Assembly (NCBI RefSeq): GCF_954871325.1
Contig: NC_088779.1
Coordinates: 5,892,846 to 5,956,845, forward strand
Source: Gordionus sp. m RMFG-2023
Taxonomy: Eukaryota; Nematomorpha; Gordioida; Chordodea; Parachordodidae
Length of the DNA stretch: 64,000 nt
Reading direction: 5' to 3'
In this document: in pieces, positions 24,382-36,180 of the stretch
How the letters are laid out: every line of letters begins with the position of its first letter
Position numbering within the stretch: the first letter of the stretch is position 1
The notes under the pieces: model-generated
Database searches by the model: none
Told to the model about the DNA's origin: nothing
The model's input: only the letters and a program-made list of their open reading frames with translations
Made by a program: the position numbers and the translations under genes

Positions 24382-24797
24382 CTGTATATTAGTGATCTGC
24401 ATCGGGCCTAATTTTTTAAGCCCGGCCTTGCCAGAAATTTTTTTTAAAAAAAAGTTTTGTTGGCCCGTCCAAACCCAAAATTTTTTTAAAAAATTTACCG
24501 GCCCAGCCCGGCCCGAATTTATTTAAATATAGAAATTATTTTTATAATTACTAAAAATAAAAGACATATGTTATATGTCGTTTAGTTTCAATAAATAAAA
24601 AAATTAAATATTTTTATTTTACATAAAAAACTATAAAATTGATAAATTTAGATATATTTTAAAAAATTTAGGCCCGACCCGACCAGGCCCGAATTTTTTT
24701 TTTAAATATTAGGCACGGCTCGATCCCGATTATTTTAAATAGAATTAGGCCCGAGCGGTATGGGCTGGGTCTAACTTTGCAGATCTTTATTGTATAT
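24382..24797. mobile_element. Non-autonomous hAT-like MITE with GC-rich ends (copy 2), with target duplication
   Basis: The element is 24390-24789. It starts TAGTGATCTGCATCGGGCC and ends CTTTGCAGATCTTTA. The flanking octamers CTGTATAT (24382-24389) and TTGTATAT (24790-24797) match at 7 of 8 positions, as expected for an 8-bp hAT target duplication. The body is the reverse complement of 7308-7798: GGCCCG-rich arms around an AT-rich core with ATAAAAGACATATGTTATAT. It is about 90 bp shorter than copy 1 and has no coding capacity. Confidence 0.8.
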
Positions 24798-24904
24798 ATT
24801 TTTTTTTAAAGATCAAAGGATTTATTATAGATAAAAACATTTTTATAATCCTTCTATATCAAATAAAATAATATTAAAATTAACATAACAAATATAGGAT
24901 AAAA

Positions 24905-25035
24905 TAAAACAATATTTTATAAAAACGGAGGTGGGACTACAAGTTCCCAAAAAACATGTATATTTATATTTTAAAATAATGATTTGTAGGTTTTGTCTTA
25001 AAAAATAATATTCTTTTGGTTAAAACTATAATATG
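24905..25035 (+). repeat. Short dispersed repeat, copy 2 of 3
   Basis: Contains TATAAAAACGGAGGTGGGAC, ACAAGTTCCCAAAAAACATG and ATATTCTTTTGGTTAAAAC, aligning with the copies at 9685 and 32290. Confidence 0.5.
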
Positions 25036-25039
25036 TTGA

Positions 25040-27970
25040 TATATATAACAAATATAGCAAATTAAATAATTTTATATGTTAGATTTACAAACATATGGAT
25101 AAGTTTCACACCAAATCATATATTTTCAGTATATAAAATGCACATCAATGTTTGTTTAACTCGCACCATAAAATAAATAATGATTTATATAAAATAAAAA
25201 ATCTTTTTATAATAAATAAATTTTACTTAATAAATTGTTCTAAGAGCAAAAATTACTTTTATAATAATATTTTAAAACAATTTGATTAAATATATTTTTC
25301 CATTTAGGATACCTAAGTTTTGAAGAAAAACTTCTGAAAACATAAAAAAGAAATTCATTATAATTTCTGACTTTTTAAATTTAATCTATAGTTTTATTGT
25401 CACACTTATTTTAAAGAAATCCATTTGGTTCTTGATTTGATCAATGAAGCACATTTATTTAAAACTATACTTTCATTTTAATTTTTTAAACAATTTAAAC
25501 AGTTCACACTAATGGAGAATTATGTAAATTTGTATTTTTAATATATTTTTAAAGCTATTGTTTTATATTGAATCTCTATAAAATACAATTAATTTATAAA
25601 AAATTTTGCTCTGATTATGGTATATGTTGCAGGCATCCAAAACATTTAAGGTATAAATCTAATGTATATAGCAGTTTTTTATGACAATTCTATATTGGAT
25701 TAAACTCATCTGGTATATTTTTTTAATAAAACTACGGATATCATTGTCTTGTAAAGTATAAAAAAGATTTCATAAATTTCAATGTATGCAATTATTGACT
25801 ATACAAAATCTGTTAATTGAATAATTAATACAATAGTGAAATTCTAAATAATTGTTTATCAGTAACTGTCTCAAAAATTGGTATTAATACATGAGATCTT
25901 CACTAAAAACCATATTAATTTGTATGGTAACTTATTACGATTTCTTCAATAAATACGTGCTTAAATTATGATATTGAATATTTTATTAGTAAAACTAACA
26001 CTAAATAGTATCGACAGTTTGGCACTAGCGTGCATACTTGTATCTAAGCAGTAGGGGTTGAAAATTTAATCCCCCCCCCCTATAAAAAAAATAAAAAAAT
26101 TGTTTTTTTTATTTTAATTTACTAAATTTTGAAATATTAAAAACAACTATTTTTAGTTTTTAATTTATAATAAATAATAATTGATCTACAGTATTTGATT
26201 ATTTATACATTTTTTTTAGCTAAAAATTTTAATTTAAAAAATTATAGACGGCCTTTGTCAAAAAGATTTTGCAACATGTGTGTGCACCACAATTTATGTG
26301 ATAATAAAAAAAATAATGTGCATATATTTGGGAGCATGTGGTTATAAATTTCCAGTGTCATTAAATATAAGAAATTTGACATTCCAATTATCATGGCTAA
26401 AAAAAATATAAGTGGTTTATATGACATTGGCTCATATAATCAAAAAAGAAAATAAAAAAATTTTGTCTGACTAGATTCACATAAAGACAAGAGTCGGTGA
26501 AACTCATTATTGAACTATATGATTTTGTTTGCAGCACTGAAATTTTATATATCAAGTAAGGAAAAAATAGAATCTTCTGCAGGCTATTATTAAGCCACAA
26601 TTTTTAATATCAATTCAATGTGTTAATTTTTAATTTATACATATGATTTTAGCAAAATGCTAAAAAAAATTGATTTGGATTTAAGGGAGGTTATGAATAG
26701 AGCAAAGGTTATTAAATACTAAATAGTTTGTATTAAGAATGGTATGCAACATCGCGCCTTGGCTGTTATAATTAACGATGCCTAGAACTACACAATACTT
26801 TAGATTTAAAAATATTTTTGATTCTTAATATTCTCTAAATATTTTTAAAATATTTTATATATAAACAGATAAGAAGTGTTATGACTTATGTAAATTATAT
26901 AATTTTAATTTCACATCACTAAAACATATTTTATTCTTTAAAAAAAATTTAAATCAGCAAATTAAATACATTCCCATTCAAATATGTTTCATAAATAAAA
27001 TAATTACATAAAATACTAGTATTGTAGGCGCCCTCTCTAGAAAATTTAAAAATTTATTTTTAAATTGCTGTAATTTTTCCTAAAAGGTATAAAAGCCTTA
27101 ATTTTTTATATTCTGAGAAATGTGTTTAGCCTTTTGAAACCTAGTTTAAAGATATTTTTTATTTCCATCATCTTTTACATGTGGGTTTAATTCGTGTGAT
27201 ATTTGCTTTATATTAAAAATCTGTTATTTAATATTTGATACACATATGGACGTTGAAGGATAACTCATCCTACCAACATTAAATTGTGAAATGCTGTTTT
27301 TTAGATATAAATGAAATTTGGATTGACTTTTTTTAAAAAAATCATCTAAAAAATCTGCTATTTACTTGCATATATTTCAAGAATCTTATTATAAACATAT
27401 AGCCATTGTTTGATGATTGTATGATCAATCGCACTCCTATCTTATTATATCTCAATTTTTTGTTTTTCAAGGGTGCAAAATTTACATTTTTTTAAAGCTA
27501 TAAAATGCTTAAAATAAGTTTTTCCCACCAATGTCACTTTGAAAAATTATAAAATATTTTAATAATATCCATAATATGGTTTAAAAACACTTTTTTAATA
27601 AAATCTTTTTTTGGCCAATTTTTTTGCTATCCTTGTCATTAATTCACTCAGAAGAAATTTTTGTTTAGTGTCAAATAATTTATTAAAACTCAAAATTTAA
27701 ATTTCATTTCGAGATTGTTATTCAAATTTGTAAAATATTATTAGATTTTAGATTTATTTAAGCCCTAATTTTCTAATAATTATAAATTTTTTTAAAGATA
27801 CATGGGAGAATGATGAAAATGGTAAATTTTTTTATTTATTATTATTTATTTTATCATATTTATAAAATATATCAATTTCTTAACCCCCCCCCCCCCCTCT
27901 CTTTCTCATTTCAATAACGCAAATGTACTGAATCCTATTATTAATTCAACAGGATTTTTAAAATTAATTT
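25040..27970. other. AT-rich DNA without recognised gene; two poly-C tracts
   Basis: No protein family recognised. Two minus-strand frames at 26242-26427 and 26397-26600 overlap each other and have random AT-rich composition. The conspicuous features are a C10 tract (26071-26080, followed by TATAAAAAAA) and a C14 tract (27884-27897). Confidence 0.45.
27884..27897 (+). repeat. C14 homopolymer
   Basis: Fourteen Cs followed by TCTCTTTCTC, about 75 bp upstream of the mariner-like MITE. The longest of the isolated G/C tracts in the window. Confidence 0.6.
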
Positions 27971-27974
27971 TATA

Positions 27975-28192
27975 CAATGTTGTGATGATTTAATGAAACA
28001 TATTGACGGTTAAATTAAAACCCATCCATATAAAATTAAAATCTTCAAAAATAATTAAAATAGAGACAAAGCATTATTGAAATTTCTTTTATTGTTCCTT
28101 TTGTTATTTTTATTATTTTAGCAAATATTATAATTTTATATGGATGGGTTTTAATTTAATCGTTAATATGTTTCATTATCATCACAACACTG
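27975..28192. mobile_element. Mariner-like MITE, 218 bp, with TA target duplication
   Basis: Arms 27975-28038 and 28132-28192 are inverted repeats of each other over about 60 bp. They start CAATGTTGTGATGAT and CAGTGTTGTGATGAT and end inward at CCATCCATATAAAATT. Each end is flanked by TA (27973-27974 and 28193-28194), the Tc1/mariner target duplication. The 93-bp centre has no coding capacity. A small fold-back element mobilised by a Tc1/mariner transposase is the simplest reading. Confidence 0.75.
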
Positions 28193-28334
28193 TAATATAG
28201 AAAAAATAAAAGACCATATGCATAACAATCAACAACACGACATAGTATATGTATTGATATGAAAAATTTTTTAATTTTTCAGCAATATAAACATTTTTTA
28301 TTTTCTTATCAATAAATGGGAATTAGATTAGTTC

Positions 28335-28670
28335 TAAATTTTATTCATGGAGATATAACTGGAATTGTAATTATTTTAAAATGATGAACTTAGGTCTTGA
28401 GTTGAAAAAGCGGAAACTTAGCTTAGTGACCATTCATTTACTCTGATCCGTCTCCTACCTTACACTTCCTTAAATGTAGAACTCGAAGGACATTATAATA
28501 TTTACTCTCTTCACTATAAATAAAGCAACGGCCTAACACCCCCATACCCTTTGCAATTTTTTTATCACGAAAACTTTAACTATAGAAGAAAGCAGGTTCC
28601 CTTTATTGTATTTTAATTATGCTAGCGTAAATTTTCTTTTTGCTTATTGCGAATTACTGAAACAAGAAAT
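28335..28670 (+). repeat. Dispersed repeat of unknown class, copy A
   Basis: Shares an ordered set of motifs with 32768-33055: TGGAATTGTAATTATT/TGGAATTGTAATCATT, CTGATCCGTCTC/CTAATCCGTCTC, AAATGTAGAACTCGA/AAATGTGAAACTCGA, CCCTTTGCAATTTTT/CCCTTTACAAAGAAA, GTTCCCTTTATTG and TTTTGCTTATTGCGAATTAC. Both copies are in the same orientation and diverged. Not coding in any frame I can recognise. Confidence 0.5.
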
Positions 28671-29475
28671 TTTATATTCTCCCCAATTGTTATCTTTACT
28701 CTATTAGCCATCTTGCCCTCGTATTCATCAAATACCTGACTAAGTTCATCTCAGCCAAAAATAAATGACTCAAAGGATAGATTTTACCCTATCCAGTAAT
28801 TGGTAATAATTAGAAAGTGATTTCGCCATTATATTTGTTATTTGATAGGGTGTCTAAAGAAGGGGGGGGGGTGATAGAATCTTTTACCTCCATGTATTAA
28901 ATGAGTTGTCTCATGTATTTAATTGAGACGAAGGCAAGAAGTACATATGTTATGTTAGTAGTGATAGCAATGGGTGGGATGTAAAATCGCCAGAGATGTC
29001 AGTATTTATGGAAATTTTTTTTTCAATAGAAACATGTCACGTTTGGTTAGAATCAGAAAAAATTTAAACAAACGCATCAAGTCTCATGTAAGGAACCGGT
29101 TTTTCGAAACGATAGTTATTACGATAAAGGAGTACAAAGGATGTAGAAAATTTCTCTGCCGTTGCTATGTTATAGTGAAAAGAGTATAGATCAGATTTAC
29201 AGTGTGTTCCACATTGAGCATGTAAAATAAAGAAATCAGCTTAAGTAAAACGACATAGCAAGGCTATTCTAGATTAATCCAGAATTTTTATTAATTTAAT
29301 GATAAACTAATTTTTTTTTAATTTAATACCCTTTTATTAAATTCTCTTTGCTATGGGAAAATATGTTATTATTATCCACTTAGATATTGTCTTCTTAATC
29401 AAATATATGTTGATGTTTTTTCATTAATTTCTTACGATGACGATGTTTTCAGTTGTTAGAAATTTGGCATTAAAA
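28671..29475. other. AT-rich DNA, nothing recognised; G10 tract
   Basis: Holds a G10 homopolymer at 28862-28871 and a 71-codon Arg/Lys-rich frame at 28974-29189 that resembles no family I know. The frame is basic and begins in a relatively GC-balanced patch, but has no supporting context. Confidence 0.35.
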
Positions 29476-29480
29476 TTTGA

Positions 29481-29662
29481 AATTTTATGAAGATATGGAT
29501 TTTAAATTCTTCAATAATAAATTCTTAAATTCCTTTCTTTATAAAATCTATTTCTTTTTTGCATCTTTCCAAATTTTATGAAGATATGAATTTTAAATTC
29601 TTCAATAATAAATTTTTAAATTCCTTTCTTTATAAAATCTATTTCTTTTTTGCAATTTGTTC
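29481..29662 (+). repeat. Tandem duplication, 91 bp x 2
   Basis: Two adjacent 91-bp units, each beginning AATTTTATGAAGATATG and containing CTTCAATAATAAATT, CCTTTCTTTATAAAATC and TTTCTTTTTTGCA. Nearly identical, so recent. Confidence 0.85.
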
Positions 29663-29759
29663 TTTCCATTATATCTGTATTTACTTAAATATTCACTTGG
29701 AGAATAAGATTATACCTATTATTTTTTGCAAATAAAGAAAAAAATATACATAAATAATA

Positions 29760-29875
29760 ATATATTAATTTTCATATTATGAAATATCGTTCTGTAGTTA
29801 GGCCAGCAGAAATAAAAAAAAAAATTAATTTTTATACCATAAAATATCGTTCTGTAGTTTAGGCCTAGTTGCCTC
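29760..29875 (+). repeat. Short tandem duplication around AAATATCGTTCTGTAGTT
   Basis: The motif AAATATCGTTCTGTAGTT followed by AGGCC occurs twice, about 64 bp apart, each preceded by TTAATTTT and A-rich sequence. Confidence 0.6.
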
Positions 29876-29879
29876 TTTA

Positions 29880-32285
29880 TATAGCTCTAAAACGTGTTTT
29901 TAAACCTTCCTTTTTTATCAATCTCATTTTTTTAGTTATACCAAATATAAAAAAATATCATCATACATTCTATAAATGCTTGTAAGCATCTTTTACTTCT
30001 TATTTCATCTTATATCTATATGGTTCTAAATCAGATATTTTACATTGCCACTTTGTTTAAAATAATTTTTCAGCGATTTTGAAATTGCTAAAATATTATT
30101 AATCTCTGGAGCATTTTACAAAATAAGAATTGACTTGAATGCATTTTAAAGTATTTTCTTCAACATTTTAAACAGTTTTATCTATTAAATTTAATATTAA
30201 GAAATATAAAAGTGACATATACTCTCCAAATATGAATATTTTTTATTTAATAATTAGTAATATATCAGATTCAGAATCTCTATAATATAAAATTTTTAAT
30301 ATCTCTCTAAGGATAATTTCTGTATATTTTAATAAAAAATTACCCGTTCAACTCAATTTTGATCTTTTCTTTTTATTCGTCTTTAATATATGCTTGAAAA
30401 AAATATTCTCGGGTGACATCAGGTTTTAAAATTTTTTTAACCATTCCTAAAGGATATTCTCTCCCATCTTACCCCCTGAAATTGTAAAATAATAGAAAAT
30501 TTTTTCTTTATATAAAATGAATTGAAAGAAACGTTATCAATTTTGGTAAAGTCCTCACACGAACATTTAATCATTTCATTAAGTTTCTGAAATTATTGTT
30601 CCGCAGGAATATCAGTGACTTTAGCCCGTGTCTGTTAACTATTGTGGGGCCTGGAATAATTATTTCAACTTCCAATTTTCCAGCATCAATTTTTATAAAG
30701 GATTTACAAATACCTTGAATAGCTTAAAAAAGATTAAAAAATAATTAATATAAATTAAAATTCTTAATACTTCTAACACAATATTTAACCAAGTTGGCGC
30801 TTAGATCCAATTTTACTGTTTAATTGAAAATTTTTCTTTTTGAAAATCCAGTTATTTTAATAACTCTCTTATGTTCATAATTTCTAGACGAGCATTGATG
30901 GTGTAGAAAATAAGATGTACCAGTTTTGTAATACTATATTTATAGATGTATTCAAAATCATGGCAGCCTAATCTAGTTTTTTTTTCTTTAAATTGATTTT
31001 AAATTGTTTCCATTTTGAGATTTATGTTTATCATTATGTTTTTTTTTTGAACTTATAAAATTATAACTTAATTTTTTAGATATATTTTCAATTATTAAAA
31101 TTTAAATAAAATAAATATTAAAAAATATTATTTTGCTAAAAAAAAAATTATATTAAAAATAAAATAAAATAAAAATTATGTTATAAAAATAAAATATATA
31201 TATTATATAAAAAAAAAAGAGGGAAAATAAAAAGAAATAATTAATAAAATAAAACAATTCATTGGCATTATTACCAAAAAAGAAAATTTTAACATTTAAT
31301 TTCCAATAAATTAATTTTTAAGGGAAAAATTTCAATATTTTACAATAGGAAATCTTAATATTCAAAAAAGTTTATTTAAAATTTATAAATAATTTTTATT
31401 AAGGATTACATAAATTTTAAATAACAAATAAAAGTTAAAAATTTTTAATCCACCCGTCGATTTCTTAATTTTTTAACCCGCATGCCCGCCGAAATAGTCA
31501 GGTTTGGGTAAGCAGAATAAAAGCCAGCACGTTGCAGACTTAACACTCTAACATATTTTATAATTGTTTGTTTGTAATGTATTTTTTTCTAACTTATTTT
31601 AACTTTATTGTATTTTATTTTATTTTGTTAATTATTTTATACACATATAATGTAATGTAAGAATATAAGTTTACTAAGCTTAATTAGGTTCAACATCTCA
31701 AAACCCTATTTTTTATTAAAAAAAAATTAAAAAAGGAAATATTTAAAGATTATATTAAATCCGCCCTAATGTTCTATGACATAAGATTGCATTGCTAGCA
31801 TTCCTAAAAATTAATTAACACAATTAATTTTATGATATAAATATTTAAAAATAATTTTTAAAAACTTATTTTTTTTAATATGCTTTAATCAATTTTATAA
31901 AACCTAAAAACTATTTATTTCAAATATACATCTATTTTTATTTAATATTAAGACAAAAAATAATATTTAATAGCTTATTATGTTTGTGTATCTACAATAA
32001 TAAAATTATAATTAAAAAGGGGTGTTAAAAGCATAAATATTAAAATGTCATATTAGAATGCCCAATGTTTATTTTTTTTTTCCTTTTTATATTTGAGTCT
32101 AAATACATGTGGGAAACAAAAAAAAGAATCGATGACTTTGACATCACCATTAGCTTAGAATCAAAAATAACAGCAAACTTACTGCAATGCTAGCGTTATC
32201 TAATGAAAAGTAATTATTATTGTTCTCTACAGCAATAATTAAGTACAATATTCTAACCTTACACTATAATATAATATATATAAAG
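29880..32285. other. AT-rich DNA without recognised gene
   Basis: No gene recognised. A GC-richer patch at about 31450-31545 includes CCCGCATGCCCGCCGAAAT and GTTGCAGACTTAACACTCTA. That motif resembles the end of a hAT-type MITE, but no partner end was found. Long A-rich tracts at 31130-31220. Confidence 0.35.
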
Positions 32286-32289
32286 AAAC

Positions 32290-32440
32290 TTATTCTATAA
32301 AAGCGGGATTGGAACTAGAATTATCCAAAATGAACAAATATTTTTATTTTATATAACTAATTTGAATATTTTGCTTAAAAACATATAATTACTTGTGTTC
32401 TTATGTAAGGGCTCGTATTTTACCACTTATATTTTTTTAT
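32290..32440 (+). repeat. Short dispersed repeat, copy 3 of 3
   Basis: The most diverged copy of the repeat at 9685 and 24905. It includes CTATAAAAGCGGGATTGGAAC, TTTTGCTTAAAAACATATAA and CGTATTTTACCACTTATATT. The last motif extends the match with copy 1 (CTTATTTTGCCGCCTATATT). Confidence 0.4.
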
Positions 32441-32767
32441 TAATATTCAAAGGAAATTATAGGGGAAGTACAAGTAAATTTTTTTATCTATCTTTGTTTA
32501 TTAGTTATCAAACATATTTTCACAATATTTTATCATAGTTCTTATCTAGTCCCCTCCTCTTCTAAAATCTAGTCTTGATAAGGCTAATGCCTTGTATCTT
32601 ATATCTCATAATAGTAACAGGCTCCTTAAACTTAATTTAATAAAATATATCAAATATTAAATGCTCATGTGTATAAAAAATGAATAACTCAATATAATGA
32701 ATGATTTAATATATAAAAATATTTTTACTAATGCAAGAATATTAAAAAAAATTTTGAGAATTTGATT

Positions 32768-33055
32768 TATTCTAATTTTTGTTCGTGGTAATATCTATGG
32801 AATTGTAATCATTCTAAAATGCATTATAATTTAATCAGGAATTTAGTAGTGGCGATTCGCTTACACTAATCCGTCTCTTTCCTTATATTTGCTACAAATG
32901 TGAAACTCGAGTGATTTATATCAGAGGCCACCCGCCATATTTTGTAATCCCTTTACAAAGAAATTTTAAAAAGAAAAGAAAGTCGGTTCCTTAAAAGATA
33001 CTTTACTTGCTTTGGCATAGATTTGCTTTTTATTGTCAACTGCCAGAAAAAATAC
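32768..33055 (+). repeat. Dispersed repeat of unknown class, copy B
   Basis: Partner of 28335-28670, in the same orientation. Contains ATGGAATTGTAATCATTCTA, ACTAATCCGTCTCTTTCC, GTGAAACTCGAGTG and TTGCTTTTTATTGTCAACTG. Confidence 0.5.
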
Positions 33056-33059
33056 CATA

Positions 33060-35145
33060 CTGGACCTGGTTATTTTATAATCAAGATCCTTTGAAAGAAA
33101 AACAAATTCTTAATATTTTACATGTATTAATCTTCTTGCATCATCCAATAAAAATAAAATTAAGAATATTTTGCAACGTTACCTACATGCATTCCTACCT
33201 ATAATCCCTTGAACAAACCTTGGTTCTCATGCCCTAACCTTTTGAGTAGGATATAGGATCTAAGCTAAGACCTGTTCCATATAAGGGCCAACCTGCATCA
33301 GAGAATGTCTCTGAATTTAGTCATAAGTAATATCTCATCTTTAAATTATCATAAAATAAGACCCCATAAATGGGAATCTTAATTGGAACAAGTTTTAGAT
33401 TTCTAAGCTCAGTGGATACAATATATAATAAATTTACAAAGTATAAATTTATTTGAGAAATATTCATATATAAAAAACTTTAAAAACAAAATTATACAAT
33501 TATTAAAACAATATCATAAAGGCATAGACCCATAGAGGAATTTGCAGTTAGATTTGCATGTTTCCAGGGATAAAAATTTTCTAATTTAATTGAATAATCA
33601 TTTTTATTATTTTTAAACAGTTTATAATAAAGATATTAAAATTTTATTTGTTTGATAATTATTTATTCCTTTTTATTTAAATAAACAGCTGTAAAGGGTA
33701 AATATATTTCCATCTATATATCTTTAAGACGAGTATCAATATCATAGCATAAACCTCTTACCCAATAAGATATCGTTTTAACAACCCAAATCCATTTTCA
33801 ACCATTTAAACTATTTACAAGCTCTTTTAACTAAATTTTATAAAGTATAAATCGTAATGTTTAAATGAATGAGGATTCTATCATCACGGATTTTAAGGGA
33901 ATACCTACATTATTAGATTAATTAAAAGGAAGTTAATATCATGTTTTATTTCTGTTAATGAGGAATCTTTTAAAAACGCGCTTTAAACGTTTCTATTATT
34001 TATTTAAATCAATCAATATTAAAGTTTTTTTTTAAAAATTGCTTTATAAAAGTAGATAAAGTAGGTATCAATCGATAACTAATTAAAATATTTATCTAAT
34101 TAAGATCATCTTTTTCCTCATAATAACCTAAGAGTTAGGAATATTATCAAAACAAAATATTGAGATTAAATAAAAATTAATAGAAATATCTTGACTGATA
34201 TAATATTATCCGCTTACTTGGTTTTATTGAGTTAGACTTTTTATGAAGTAGGGGATTAAAAAATGATTTGAGTATCAAAAACGATAATTAGAAAATATTT
34301 TTATTATAGTAATAATTACCACTCTAAGTGTGATGGTCTAGATCTTGGGAAGGGGATATTTTAACTTTTTGCAACATAAATATTCAATATGGGCATTAAA
34401 GGAAAGATTATATGATTGCAATTATATTATTTATATTTGATTTTAATGGGTTGAACTTGGCATGTGGTAGGGTGGTGGTGAGGGGCAATCTAAAAAATTG
34501 ATATGTGTAACCAATAAAAGGTAATTAAAATATTTGTTATCTATAATCTTAAATATGAACTTAGGTGCGTCTATCTTGATGGTCAGATTCATTTTTTTAA
34601 CATAGAGCATCAAATGAAAGCTAATAATAAATTCTTTAGAAAATAATATTACTCACTTGTCTTGAGTGGTGGTAAAACATAAAAATTTGATATATATCAA
34701 AAGAAGTTAAAATATTATTTGGCTATAATGTTAATTATCATAACGGGTATATTGATAAAAAATCTTAAGTGTATTATAAGATAAATATGGAAAGATTTCA
34801 CAGATATTTTATTATACTGGTCAAATTAATATTTGTTTACATTGCAACTTCAATCCATTTGGTTAAAGCATCTATACAAATTAACCAATACACTTTAGAG
34901 ATAGGGCCACTCAAAATCAAAATGGATTCGTTCTTAAAGTCGTGTAAGGAGCCAATTTCATAATGGCACTTCTGGCTCCAGGTCTCTATTTTGAGCAACT
35001 CTTCAGCATTTCACAAAATCTTCAACAACAAAATCAATTTGACTACATATATGCATAATTTTATTCACACTAAGCCAGGATGTCCGTGATAAATGACTGA
35101 ATTCTTTAGTTTATTTTTGATAATAATTCTGTCATTATAGTATAA
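33060..35145. other. AT-rich DNA without recognised gene
   Basis: Short open frames at 33007-33204 and 34769-34963 have no recognised family. The second (64 codons, MERFHRYFIILVKLIFVY) has fairly protein-like composition but no supporting context. Otherwise AT-rich, with no clear repeat. Confidence 0.35.
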
Positions 35146-35157
35146 CCAGTGTTGTTA

Positions 35158-35221
35158 AAAAGTTCTATTTGGCTAAATTTAAAAAAAGGCCCTATTAAGA
35201 TTATAATTAAATAAAATTATG
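35158..35221 (+). repeat. Left arm of a small MITE split by the hAT insertion
   Basis: Contains TTCTATTTGGCTAAATTTAA, GGCCCTATTAAGATTATAAT and AAATAAAATTATG. It is preceded by CAGTGTTGTTAAAAAG, which resembles a hAT-type end. The spacer between the two hAT copies holds a matching arm at 43065-43128 (CCCTGTTTAGGTTGATTTAT, CGACCCGATTAAGATTTTAG, AATAATGTTATG). The two arms read in the same direction as assembled. They become an inverted pair around the hAT target site if the spacer is flipped. Confidence 0.55.
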
Positions 35222-35244
35222 TAAACCTAAAGATTTTGTTTATA

Positions 35245-35252
35245 GCTGGTAG
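35245..35252 (+). other. Target-site duplication half, GCTGGTAG
   Basis: The 8 bp just outside the left hAT copy. Its expected partner at the other end of that copy is absent. The reverse complement, CTACCAGC, is found instead at 43144-43151, beside the inner end of the right copy. Confidence 0.85.
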
Positions 35253-35312
35253 CAGTGTCTACATGGCCGGGGGGGGTAGGAGACAAATGCCTCCAAAAAA
35301 TATTGGCATTTT

Positions 35313-35402
35313 GGGGGGTAGGTATTAATTTTGGGGGGTAGATATTGATTTTTGGGGGGTAGGCATTTGTTTTTGGGGGGTAGGTATTGATTTTTGGAGG
35401 GT
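35313..35402 (+). repeat. G-rich subterminal tandem repeat of left hAT, about 21 bp x 4-5
   Basis: Units of the form TTTTGGGGGGTAGGTATTGA. G6 runs lie at 35313, 35333, 35354 and 35375, followed by a degenerate GGAGGG at about 35397. hAT transposases often bind short subterminal repeats, so these may be binding sites (inference). The runs are also G-quadruplex-prone, with loops of about 14-16 nt. Confidence 0.85.
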
Positions 35403-36180
35403 AATTTTTGACTTGTATTATGATATTTTTAAATCCAATAATCGATATGATTATCGTTGATTTTCTGAAAAATGTCAATTAAAGAAAAGATATCTGTCAA
35501 TTTATAAATATTATACACTATATTTATTTTTTTAAATTTTTAGAAAATTCATTTACATAATGGGATTTAGATTTTCACAGTATCAATTTTAAATTATCAA
35601 TATATATTTTTTTATAATAAGGACCTTTTGAATAAAGAATCCCTTTTATGATAAGATAATCCTACTCAATTAACAATATAAAGAAACATTTTTGGATTTT
35701 AAAAAGGTAATTTTTTAAGCATATAATTGCATTTTCCTTAATTTGATGATAGATAAATAAATATAATAAAGAATGAAGCTATTTTTATTTAATCTTAATA
35801 TGTATACTTAATAAGTTATCTGGGTTTTGAACCATGGCAATTATTTTTGCTAATAATTTTTTAAATAATCATTTTCAATGGGGTAAATATTACCACATTT
35901 TTGTGAGGCAATCAGGTTGGACCCATAATTGATTTCTATTTATGATAAATGATTCTTTGAGGTAAGTGTAAATTATATACAAAATTATAAGTGAGAGGTG
36001 AAAACCATTGTGTGATAAAAAATTTGTTAAAAGAATTGATAAATTTTTTATTTCATTATTAGATAAATTTTATATAACATCAAATTTTCCATAATATATT
36101 TGGCCTTTTTTCTAAATATTTATAGAAATCTTGGGAGAATGAACAGATAATCTATTCCTCTCATTTGATTATTGATTTAA

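Noticed and set aside
35227-35478. Minus-strand frame with repeated YPPKIN units, and its mirror at 48303-48530
   Set aside because: This is the translation of the G-rich subterminal repeat of the hAT element, and it crosses the element end. Not a gene.
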